This document shows positions 1-9,298 of a DNA stretch of 64,000 bases, piece after piece (position 1 is the stretch's first letter; the number at the start of each line of letters is the position of its first letter). Below the pieces are notes generated by a model, which worked only from the letters and a program-made list of their open reading frames with translations, was not told the origin of the DNA and made no database searches. Source of the stretch: Tritrichomonas musculus (taxonomy: Eukaryota > Parabasalia > Tritrichomonadida > Tritrichomonadidae); contig JAPFFF010000002.1 in the NCBI GenBank assembly GCA_039105265.1, positions 5,580,001 to 5,644,000 of the forward strand, written 5' to 3'. The position numbers and the translations under genes are program-made.

Positions 1-1069
1 CATTGAAAATATTGAATTGAATATGTAACTTGAAAATTGCTCGTGTCAATTGTTCATTAAAACGCTGCATTCTCTCATTTTCAATTCTCTTTTCATCAAT
101 GATCGATTCAGCTCTAATTATTCGCGATCTTTCATCTTCAATTTGAAGTTTGGCTCTTTCAAGTTCAGAAGAAATTTTTCGTGTTTCTTTCTCAGCAATT
201 TCACGGGCATCTTTTAATGTGAGCATTTCTGCATAAAGTCCTGTTATTGTAGACTTTAATGTGTTGATTTCTTCGTTTTCAGAATCTTCACTTTCGGAAT
301 CAGATTTTTCATCTTTGATATTAACTCTATCTAAAACAACTTTAGCTGATGAAAGTTGCGTTAATAATGTTTTTTCATCAACTACATTGTTCGTTTTCTG
401 TAATTCATCTGGGAAAACATATATCGGAATTCCAATTTCATTCATTACTTTTAATGCAAGTTCTGAATTGTGCTGGGAATCTTCAGGATTAAGAGAATAA
501 TAATTAATTTTATTTGGGAAATAAGAGTCCAATAAGGCGCAAAGAGACAAATCAAAAGGAGCAAAATTTTGAATATTTGGATAATGTTCAATTCTTTGGT
601 TGGCCCATGATAAAAGTGCATCCCTAGCACTATTTTGTGGCTTTTTGTTATTTTTGTTTAATTTGTCATTGGAAACATTTTGCTTTTCAGCTGATATTGA
701 TTGGCCTACTGAATAATTTGAAATAAGTGTCCATATTAGACCTAAAATTAATTTTTGATTACTATCACTAATATCTTTTCCTGAAATTCCAACAAAATTA
801 ACTCCATCTTTTGAAAACATATCAATCGCTAAATCACAATTTTGAACCATTTCAACTTTTAACTTAGGAGATTTTGACCATGATCGTGATGGTTTCTTAT
901 GCGTAAGAACTGTTGCAAGATCAACGAGTGCAACACCGTTTGAAAGATCTTTTTGAATGTCAATTATTTTAATATTTGGATAATCTCTTAATTGATTAGA
1001 AACCCATCGTGAAAAAACTTTAGTTTGAAGTGGAACCCAATCTTCATTAACTTTTGTAAGACCAAGCAT
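1..1069 (-). CDS. Tandem CH-domain (actinin-like) actin-binding protein, 3' end cut by window edge
   Basis: An open minus-strand frame runs from an ATG at 1069-1067 to the window edge, about 356 codons with no stop. The N-terminus (MLGLTKVNEDWVPLQTKVFS) leads into a calponin-homology domain at about residues 12-125, with the typical WV-LR, DL-NGV-LVDL and LGLIW-L-IS signatures. A second, weaker CH-like domain follows at about 152-260 (ALLSWANQRIEHYPNI, then DLSLCALLDSY). An acidic patch and a charged heptad-like helix rich in E, K and R continue to the edge. Two N-terminal CH domains followed by a coiled coil is the alpha-actinin/filamin plan, so actin cross-linking in the cytoskeleton is the likely role. 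Trichomonads carry several such genes. The C-terminal part (spectrin-like rod, EF hands or other) lies outside the window, so the exact subfamily is unknown. Confidence 0.85.
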   Translation of the reverse strand, partial: MLGLTKVNEDWVPLQTKVFSRWVSNQLRDYPNIKIIDIQKDLSNGVALVDLATVLTHKKPSRSWSKSPKLKVEMVQNCDLAIDMFSKDGVNFVGISGKDISDSNQKLILGLIWTLISNYSVGQSISAEKQNVSNDKLNKNNKKPQNSARDALLSWANQRIEHYPNIQNFAPFDLSLCALLDSYFPNKINYYSLNPEDSQHNSELALKVMNEIGIPIYVFPDELQKTNNVVDEKTLLTQLSSAKVVLDRVNIKDEKSDSESEDSENEEINTLKSTITGLYAEMLTLKDAREIAEKETRKISSELERAKLQIEDERSRIIRAESIIDEKRIENERMQRFNEQLTRAIFKLHIQFNIFN

Positions 1070-1894
1070 TTTAAAAAAATGATATCAAAAACATTTTTAT
1101 ATATTTGAATATTTAGCACAAAATTGAGAAGAATTAATTATTCATCGGTATATTTATTAATATCTGCAAATTTAGAATTCTTTAATTATATTTATATATT
1201 ATATAAATATTATTAATTAATTTATTATTTTAATTTAAGTACCACTAATAAATAATCAAGTTACTTAATTAAATAAATTATTTCATTTTATTAGATAAAA
1301 TGAAACAACTTGAAAAATTATGCATTATATTATTAAATACCTTGTTAAATATATTAATATTTATATAATAATATTATATCTATTATATTAATACAATAAA
1401 TATGAAATATAATATTTATAATTTTTTATATTTTCCATAATATATATTTTTTAAAAAATTTTATATATATTTTTTTATTCAGAATATTTTGAATATTTAT
1501 TATTTTTTTCAATAAATTATTTTAAATTAATTTGTATGAATATTCAAAAAAATAAAAGTTACTTATTCAAGATTATTATATAATGATTTACAAATTAACT
1601 TGAAAAAAAAAAGATGATTATTTCATAATCGTTTTCATTGAATGCAAATATAGCAAATATATTTTAATATTAAAATAAAAATTTAAATATTCCTCTTGAG
1701 AAATGAGATTTTTAATATTTTATTTTTAGTCTAATGCTATTTATTTAAAAAAATTAATATTATATTAATATAATGATTTAAATCATTATATTATGCATAT
1801 TTTTTTAATTATTTAACATTTGAAGCAAGTAAAACAAATAAGTACTCAAAAAAATGAATGCATATTTTAGTTTCAGAAATTAAACTATGAAAAA
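1070..1894. other. AT-rich intergenic spacer
   Basis: About 825 bases of extremely AT-rich DNA lie upstream of the CH-domain gene. I see no coding frame, RNA gene or clear repeat here. The 5' flank of the minus-strand gene, including its promoter, must lie in the first part. Confidence 0.6.
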
Positions 1895-1896
1895 TA

Positions 1897-2704
1897 GACC
1901 TATCCACAAATCAAAAATCGTTTTTTGAAAGTTTACTAAAAATTAGCGAACAATAAACTTTTTGTGAACATTTTTATGTACTCAAATATTTAATTATTTC
2001 TAAATATCTCATTCTTTGCAAATAAGTGGTATCGTCCGTAATTTTTTAAGTTTTTTGGTAAACGTTTTGTTCAAAAACAAAACGTTTATGTGCATTATGT
2101 TTTAATTTTTTTTTTTTTTTTTGTTCCGATATCTTAAAATATGTGTTTTTTAAAGAAAAAAATTAATTAATGATTTGGCTGTTTTTAAATAAAGATCAAA
2201 ATTTATAATTGAATGTACATAAAAGAACAGAATAAATATTTTGAAAAAGGATAATAATGAAAAAATTTTGATTTTTACGATTTTAATCAGCTGTATATGC
2301 AAAATTCATATGATTTAAATTGTATTATTTAAAATGATTGATGAAAATATTGGCTATATAAAATTTTAGTTACTAAATTCGAAATGATCATAATTATTTT
2401 CACATAATTCATCTATGAAAACATTGAATTATAAAGTATATTATTGATATAGTCGAATTTATTCTTATTAATACTTATTTTGGATAATAAACTATTTGCA
2501 TCTATTTTTAATTGTTTGCTCATATCATTTGAATTTAATATTGTTTTTAAAAAATATTGTCCTCGAAAATGTTTTATAGATGCAAACATTAGCTTTTTTA
2601 CAAATATTTTATTATTTGAGAATTTTAAGATGTTCACAAAAAGTTTGTTGTCCGCAAATTTTCAATAAACGTTCAACAAACGATTTTTGATTTGTGGATA
2701 GGTC
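1897..2704. mobile_element. MITE-like DNA transposon remnant with 74-bp TIRs and flanking TA
   Basis: Inverted terminal repeats lie at 1897-1970 and 2631-2704. Both begin GACCTATCCACAAATC and match at about 67 of 74 positions by hand alignment. A TA dinucleotide flanks each end (1895-1896 and 2705-2706), as expected for the TA target duplication of Tc1/mariner elements. The 660-bp interior holds no transposase-like frame, only a short internal hairpin around AAACGTTTTG near 2063-2090. The element is therefore non-autonomous. The superfamily call rests on the TA alone. Confidence 0.7.
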
Positions 2705-2828
2705 TAATATATTTGAATATATGAAATATTTTTTTTATTTAACTATTATTATATAAATAATTTAATGATATACTAATATAATAAAAAGTATATTTATTTC
2801 ACATCTTTATATATTAAGATAAATCTGA

Positions 2829-3638
2829 AAATATTTTCTTAATTGTAAATGCCAAATCAAGTTGTCGAGGAAGAAAGAAGAATCAATAGTAATACATCGC
2901 CTCAGTCTAATTCATCAGACAGACAAAGCATCAGCAGACTCAATCGTAAGCTCTCAAAATATGATACCAGGTTCAGGAGGTTTATATGGCCCAGGAATAT
3001 ATTTTGCAAATACTATTGAGGCCTGTGATGCTAAAGCACTGAGGAAAGGTGTCTATCTAATCGCTGATGTTTATTTAGGCAAAGTCATGAAAATTAGTAA
3101 GAAAAAAGCTTTATCTCTTCGTTTACACAAAGATCCTGAAGCATCAAAAAAAATAAGAAACAAAGGCTATAATTCTATATACGGACATAAACAAGCGACA
3201 GGCCGAGAATATATTGTATTTGATTCAGAAAGAGTTAAAAATATTAAATATATATATGGTCAGAGACCTAGCTCGTATTTTGCTCCTCCGATCAAAAGAT
3301 ATGTTCTATTTTGGGTTGCAGATCATTTGGAAGCCGCACAAATAGTTGAAACACAAACTCTTCCCAGATACGATGGACCATTTGGTAAAGGCTACTATTT
3401 ATTCGATTCAATTACAGATGCAAAGGCACACCTTGGCAATAAGGAAACTTATCTTGCAGCTGATATGAAATTAGTGTCTTATGGTGAGCTTCGACCTCAT
3501 CAAACATTAAAATCGCGTTCCCTTCCTTCTCATTTCCAAACACTCCTTGGGCAAAAAAATGAAATTAAGTTTTTTATTGCTAAAAAGCCTGAGTTAATCA
3601 AAAACATCCATTATTGTGGAGGATTACCATTTGATTAA
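2829..3638 (+). CDS. PARP-like ADP-ribosyltransferase-fold protein with a degenerate second copy
   Basis: The frame is open from 2829 to the stop at 3636-3638. No ATG lies ahead of the conserved core in this frame: the codon at 2862 is TTG, and a nearby ATG at 2849 is in another frame, so the true start is unresolved. Counting residues from 2862, the core shows a PARP-type H-Y-E triad: H18 in LIHQTDKASADSI, Y47 in GLYGPGIYFA and E116 in TGREYIVFD. This would transfer ADP-ribose from NAD+ to a protein or nucleic acid target. From about residue 146 to the end, the fold seems to repeat: WVADHLEAAQIV matches HQTDKASADSIV, FGKGYYLFDS matches YGPGIYFANT, and LIKNIHY matches RVKNIKY. The second copy lacks the H and E positions and would not be catalytic. 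The target is unknown. Confidence 0.6.
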   Translation, partial: KYFLNCKCQIKLSRKKEESIVIHRLSLIHQTDKASADSIVSSQNMIPGSGGLYGPGIYFANTIEACDAKALRKGVYLIADVYLGKVMKISKKKALSLRLHKDPEASKKIRNKGYNSIYGHKQATGREYIVFDSERVKNIKYIYGQRPSSYFAPPIKRYVLFWVADHLEAAQIVETQTLPRYDGPFGKGYYLFDSITDAKAHLGNKETYLAADMKLVSYGELRPHQTLKSRSLPSHFQTLLGQKNEIKFFIAKKPELIKNIHYCGGLPFD

Positions 3639-4088
3639 ATATAAAATAAATTATTAATAAAAATATAAAGATTAATTCTTCAAGGACCTTTCAAATATAC
3701 ATGCTAGTTCTTTATTTTTTTTCATTTGTCTTTTTTATTTTTGATAATGATTAAAAAATCTATATTCATCTTTGTTAAAACTCTTAATCTCGGAGAATTA
3801 GGAGAGTGATCAATCTATAAAATTGCTTTTTTTCATTGGAAAAAAAAATTTATCCGAGAAAATTTTATAAATCTGCCATATAATTTTCAATGAAAATTTA
3901 TATTTTTAAATAAGTTTTGAGACGACATGGAAAAATTTCTTGTGGAAAAATGACATGACATTATTCATTTTGCCTTTTATCTATTTATTTATCATTCTTT
4001 TAATATTTTTCGGTATTTTAGATATAATTTGAAAATTTTCTAGTCTTTTCAAATTATATTTCATGACATATGATTTCACTTTCATATT
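3639..4088. other. Intergenic spacer, possible initiator before the next gene
   Basis: No gene is visible in this 450-base AT-rich stretch. TTTCACTTTCATATT lies just ahead of the ATG at 4089. It contains TCACT, which fits the trichomonad initiator consensus TCA-Y-W close to the start codon. This is a motif match only. Confidence 0.35.
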
Positions 4089-7000
4089 ATGATGGAAGCA
4101 CAAAAATACCTCGACGAGAGAAAATCCATTTATGATTTGTTTCTTCAATATATTGATTGTGAAAATGAAGGAGATGAAGAATATGAACAATTAATTAGTC
4201 TTTTTAATCAAAATATTAGTAATAACTCTGATGAAATATATCAGTTTGCTCATTTATTATTAGCAATAATTGAAAATCATCAAAGAAAAAGCTTGTTTAT
4301 TCCTAAAGTTAAAAGATTATTTTTATTTTTAACTGAAAATTACACCAAAATCAGAGAATTATTTAGAAATAACAAATTGATCGACTTTATAATTTCTAAA
4401 AGCGAATCAGATTTTAATTATGGTGAAAATGATTCTTATATCTTATCTTTAATTCGATATGATTCAATTGATGACTTTGTAATACATTATAATAAAACAA
4501 ATTTTTCACTTAAAAGTAAAGTAATACCATCTGAATTTGAAACAAACAGTTTTTTACTTGAAAATCAGCCAACATTAATTGAATATGCAGCATTTTTTGG
4601 GTCAATACAAATTTTTAATTTTTTACAGAAAAATGGAGTTAAACTGAATAATTCTTTGTGGCTTTATGCTATCCATTCAAATAATGCAGATATGATACAT
4701 CTTCTTGAAAGCAATATTGTTATTCCTGCTGACAATTCGTATCGCGAGTGTCTTAAAGAGTCCATTAAATGCCATCATAATGAAATTGCTCAATATATTA
4801 TAAATACAAAATTAAAATACACATATTTTTCAACAAAATTTGAATATGGCTTGGAATATCATAACTATTATTTCTTTCCAGATGAAATAAAAAACATTGG
4901 AGTTCCATCTTTTATATTAATTTGTCAATATGATTACAAAAATTTTGTAAAAATATTATTGAGATCAAATCAAATTCAAATTATTCCTCAAGAAATATTT
5001 TTTATCTTAATTAAAGCAGGAAAAATGGATATTTTACAAATTTTGTTAAATTATGATAAAATATCTATTTTTCAATTTAGGAGGTGCCCTCAATTAGTTA
5101 AAATAAAAATACCATTACATATTCATCAAATAGATGATCATTTATTTGAAGATTCCCCATCATTGCAAGAAGTTACTTTTAAAGAACCTTCAAATGTAAA
5201 ATCAATAAAACAATCAGCTTTTAGAAATTGCACATCATTAATAAACATCATCATTCCATCCTCTGTAACATCAATAGAGGATAATGCATTTGAGAATTGC
5301 CACATGTTATCCAAATTAACAATTCCAGACTCAGTCAAATCAATTGGATCATATGCATTTTATAATTGTACATCGTTAAAAAAGATTGAAATACCATCAT
5401 CAGTAAAATCAATAGGTGATTATGCCTTTAACAATTGTCTTTCATTGGAAGGAATTTCTCTTCCTTCATCTTTACAATGCATTACTCAACATTTGTTTTC
5501 AAAATGCGTATCTTTGAAAGAAATTATTATCCCTCGTTCAGTTGTAATAATACATTGCAATGCTTTCTCTGACTGCACATCATTGAAAAAGATTACAATT
5601 CCTGATTCAGTGCTGTTTATAGGCTCTTCTGCTTTTAATTGGTGTTCTTCTTTGGATAACATTGAATTACCTTCTTCAGTAACAAAATTAGGATATTCTG
5701 CTTTTGAACAATGCAGATCACTAAAATCAATTTCACTTCCATCATCAATAACTATAATTGAATCCTATCTGTTTTACATGTGCAAAAGTTTACGCCAAAT
5801 CAAAATTCCAGATTCAGTGAAAGAAATTGAAAACGATGCTTTTTCACTTTGCAGTTCTTTGGAATATATTGATATTCCTTCTTCTGTCAAAGTAATTCAA
5901 AAAAGATCATTTTCGATGTGCTATAACTTAAAAGAAATAAAAATTCCAGAATCAGTTATATCAATAGGTGAAAAGGCATTTAAAGAATGCAGATCATTAG
6001 AAAAAGTTGAAATTCCATCATCAATAGATATAATTAATAATGAAACTTTTTCTCAATGTTACAAATTAAAAGAAATAAAAATTCCAGAGTCCATCATTCA
6101 TATTGGTGAAAAAGCTTTTAATGAATGCATATCATTGGAAAATTTTGAATTTCCACATTCAATTACTACTATTGAAAACTCTACTTTTTGTAAATGCACT
6201 TCATTAAAAGAGATAACAATCCCACAATCAGTTAGATCAATTCAAAATCATGCATTTTTTGAATGCAGTTCATTAGTATCAATATCACTACCTTCTTCAT
6301 TATCAAGCATTGGAACTGATGCCTTTAATGGATGTTCGTCTTTAACAAAAATAAATCTTCCTCCTTTTTTGGAAATGATAAATGATTCTATATTTAAAGG
6401 ATGCAAATCTTTAATTCAAATTGAAATACCAAATTCAGTTAAAACAATAGGTGAGAATGCATTTAGTGGATGCCTATCATTGTCTAAAATATCAATTCCA
6501 CAATCTGTCCAAAGAATTTGTCCTTATGCATTTTACAGTTGTGTATCATTACGAGAAATTAAGATACCATGTTTTGTCCAAACAATTCCTTCTCATTGTT
6601 TTGATAAATGTGAAAATTTGAACCGAATTGATATTCCAACATCAATAAAAACCATTTGCGAATATGCATTCAGTGAATGTTTTTTTTTGGACGAATTATC
6701 AATTCCATCTTCTGTCACCAATATTGAAAGTTCAGCATTCAATAAGTGTACCTGTTTGAAAAAAATTTTTATCCCTTCATCATTACAATCAATTGAAAGT
6801 AGGTTGTTCAATATTTGCCTATCATTATCTAGTATTTCAATACCTTTTTCTATTAAGGTTATTGAAGATTATGCTTTCGCAGGCTGTGAATCATTACTAG
6901 AAATAAAAATACCATCATCAGTGTTGAAAATTGGTGATTTTGCCTTTTCAGGATGCTCATCTTTACTTACTGTTGATTTTCCTTCTTTTTTGAGTCGAAT

Positions 7001-8288
7001 TGGGAATTATGCTTTTTCAAAATGCATCGCTTTAAAGAAAATAAAAATACCTTTTATAGAAGATATTGGAATTGGTATATTTGATGAATGCCCATTGTGT
7101 GAAGTATCTATAAGTATAAAAAACATTCCTAAAGAATTTTTCAAATCTTTTAATTCAATACAACAAATTTTAATTGAATCACCTGCATCAGAAATTAGTT
7201 CTTACAGCTTCTCATTATGCCAATCAATAGTTAGAATTTCAATTCCATCAACAGTAGATAAAATTGGATCTTTTGCATTTTATAGATGTACTTCATTGAC
7301 ACAAATATCAATCCCTTTTTCATTGAAAGTAATTGAACCATTTACTTTTGATGGATGCGAATCTCTTACGCAAATTATTATTCCACCATCCGTTGAAAAA
7401 ATAGGTAATAATGCATTTTCAAATTGTCCATCATTAAAAAAAATTGAAATTCCACCAGTTAATGAAATTGGTCAAAATGCTTTTAATGGATGCGTATCAA
7501 TTGAGTTATCAGATAAAATGAAAATAATTCCAAATGACTTATTCAAAAATTGCAATTCTTTGACACAAATAAAAATTCCATCCTCGATTCAATACATTGG
7601 ATCATATGCTTTCTATAACTGCAAATCATTATCTAAAGTAAATATCCCATCATCTGTTATTTATATAGGTGATTTTGCATTTAAAGGCTGCATATCAATC
7701 TCAGAAATAGAAATTCCTCCACTAGTTAAATCAATTGGAAACAACCTTTTTGATGGATGCGTTTCATTGGACTGTGTGTCAATTCCAAATTCAGTTTCAT
7801 CAATCGGAGACTACGCATTTCGAGGATGTAAGGTATTAAGAAGGGTAGAAATACCTTATTCAGTTAAAAAGATAGGATCATTTGCTTTTGATGAATGCGC
7901 ATCGTTAATTAAAGTATCAATTCCATCAACTGTAGAATCAATTGGCATTTGTGCATTTAGAAAATGCCATTCTTTAAGAGAAATATCAATTCCATCATCT
8001 TTAGAAGTTATTGATGAATGCGTATTTGAAGAATGTGTATCACTTAAAAGCATTACAATACCTTCATCAGTAACCTCAATTGGATCAAAATCATTTTACA
8101 GATGCGTTAATTTGAGAAATATAACATATAAAATGCCATCTTCTTTGACTTCAATTGACAAAGATGCTTTTGGCAAATGTTCATCATTGCAAACTTCATC
8201 AAATACAATAATACCTAACTTGAAAAATATCGATAAAAATGTCTACCAAAACAGCAACATTATTGATAATTTATTGTATGTGAAATAA
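4089..8288 (+). CDS. Giant DUF3447/ankyrin-like plus BspA-type LRR_5 repeat protein
   Basis: This 1,399-residue protein starts at the first ATG (4089), just after a candidate initiator. Residues 1-335 are the trichomonad DUF3447 head, with the recurring signatures NHQRKSLF, GENDSYI, LIEYAAFFGSIQIF, IHLLESN and ESIKCHHNEI, ending in short ankyrin-like helices. Residues from about 336 to 1390 are a nearly unbroken array of roughly 45 LRR_5 units of 23 residues, of the type SLxxIxIPSSVxxIGxxAFxxC. No signal peptide or C-terminal membrane segment is seen, so the surface role suggested for BspA-like proteins is not supported here. A cytoplasmic scaffold or binding role is equally possible. The frame is intact throughout. 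Shorter or split relatives with the same head lie at 27146-29405 and 31542-33801. The domain call is secure and the function is unknown. Confidence 0.9.
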   Translation: MMEAQKYLDERKSIYDLFLQYIDCENEGDEEYEQLISLFNQNISNNSDEIYQFAHLLLAIIENHQRKSLFIPKVKRLFLFLTENYTKIRELFRNNKLIDFIISKSESDFNYGENDSYILSLIRYDSIDDFVIHYNKTNFSLKSKVIPSEFETNSFLLENQPTLIEYAAFFGSIQIFNFLQKNGVKLNNSLWLYAIHSNNADMIHLLESNIVIPADNSYRECLKESIKCHHNEIAQYIINTKLKYTYFSTKFEYGLEYHNYYFFPDEIKNIGVPSFILICQYDYKNFVKILLRSNQIQIIPQEIFFILIKAGKMDILQILLNYDKISIFQFRRCPQLVKIKIPLHIHQIDDHLFEDSPSLQEVTFKEPSNVKSIKQSAFRNCTSLINIIIPSSVTSIEDNAFENCHMLSKLTIPDSVKSIGSYAFYNCTSLKKIEIPSSVKSIGDYAFNNCLSLEGISLPSSLQCITQHLFSKCVSLKEIIIPRSVVIIHCNAFSDCTSLKKITIPDSVLFIGSSAFNWCSSLDNIELPSSVTKLGYSAFEQCRSLKSISLPSSITIIESYLFYMCKSLRQIKIPDSVKEIENDAFSLCSSLEYIDIPSSVKVIQKRSFSMCYNLKEIKIPESVISIGEKAFKECRSLEKVEIPSSIDIINNETFSQCYKLKEIKIPESIIHIGEKAFNECISLENFEFPHSITTIENSTFCKCTSLKEITIPQSVRSIQNHAFFECSSLVSISLPSSLSSIGTDAFNGCSSLTKINLPPFLEMINDSIFKGCKSLIQIEIPNSVKTIGENAFSGCLSLSKISIPQSVQRICPYAFYSCVSLREIKIPCFVQTIPSHCFDKCENLNRIDIPTSIKTICEYAFSECFFLDELSIPSSVTNIESSAFNKCTCLKKIFIPSSLQSIESRLFNICLSLSSISIPFSIKVIEDYAFAGCESLLEIKIPSSVLKIGDFAFSGCSSLLTVDFPSFLSRIGNYAFSKCIALKKIKIPFIEDIGIGIFDECPLCEVSISIKNIPKEFFKSFNSIQQILIESPASEISSYSFSLCQSIVRISIPSTVDKIGSFAFYRCTSLTQISIPFSLKVIEPFTFDGCESLTQIIIPPSVEKIGNNAFSNCPSLKKIEIPPVNEIGQNAFNGCVSIELSDKMKIIPNDLFKNCNSLTQIKIPSSIQYIGSYAFYNCKSLSKVNIPSSVIYIGDFAFKGCISISEIEIPPLVKSIGNNLFDGCVSLDCVSIPNSVSSIGDYAFRGCKVLRRVEIPYSVKKIGSFAFDECASLIKVSIPSTVESIGICAFRKCHSLREISIPSSLEVIDECVFEECVSLKSITIPSSVTSIGSKSFYRCVNLRNITYKMPSSLTSIDKDAFGKCSSLQTSSNTIIPNLKNIDKNVYQNSNIIDNLLYVK

Positions 8289-8665
8289 GTGAGCAATCTA
8301 AGCAACAAAGATGATATCAGATTTATTCACAAGTTTGTTCAAAGATGGTATTTTAGAATAAAATAATTATTTATTTCGAATAATTATGAATATATTCTTT
8401 TTTCAAAAAATGTTTTATTATGATTTTAATATTGTTGATTGAAATAAAAAGAAGAAAACTAAAAAAAATAATATTGAATATTTTTCAAAACTGTTTGATT
8501 TCAAAAACAAAGTCTACTTTTTGAAACAAAACGATTAAATTATATTCAATATTTTGAATAACATAACAAATAGCTTCGCTCTCAAAAAGTACGGAGCGGA
8601 ATTTGTAAATCTCTGAATTACTGTCACTTTTTGAGTTTTTCTCACTCAAAAAGTGACCATTCAAG

Positions 8666-8704
<39 letters not shown>

Positions 8705-9067
8705 CTCAAACAAAAAGTGGATTTACGGTTTTCTATTTTGAGATTTTTCAATATTTTGAAAATATCCACCAAATTATTTATTTTTTTACATTGTTCTTTT
8801 ATAAATATTTATTAATATCGCAATTAGACTCTATGATTTTAATTTTAAAGGGAAATTTTGAGCTTTTTTAATATTATAATAATGAGAATATGTTTCCTAT
8901 CTAACATTATTTGAGAAAGAATTAATAAATATAATACCTAATTCTGTATCATATATTGATATTAGCATGCTCCTGAGGTATATATTTAAAAATGAACTAA
9001 AATTAAAGGATTTTTTAAAAAAAAATATGGTTAATTTTATTTCTTACAAATTTAATATATTATTTTT
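8289..9067. other. Intergenic spacer with a hairpin and a poly-T tract
   Basis: No gene is seen. At about 8623-8657 a 13-bp stem (GTCACTTTTTGAG paired with CTCAAAAAGTGAC) surrounds a short pyrimidine loop, followed by about 30 T residues at 8670-8699. Related words (CTTTTTGAAA, CTCAAAAAGT) occur just upstream. It could be a transcript-end structure, but the nearest upstream gene ends about 330 bases away. Confidence 0.4.
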
Positions 9068-9298
9068 ATTCATTTCAGCGTTGTTTATCGATACGACTAA
9101 ATACCGGTTACCGAAAAAGTATCGGTATTCGGTAAATATCGGTTTTTTTTGTATCGATACAAAAGTGCTTCGGTATTTATAGAGTATCAGCGGTTATTAA
9201 AAAAGTATTTTATAATACTTTTTATCAGTATCGATACGGTATTTTGAAATATAAATTTTATTAATAAATAATAGAAAAAAATATTAAAACATTTGATT

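Noticed and set aside
8653-8871. Phe-rich 72-codon frame at the poly-T tract
   Set aside because: It is produced by the homopolymer run and AT-rich DNA.
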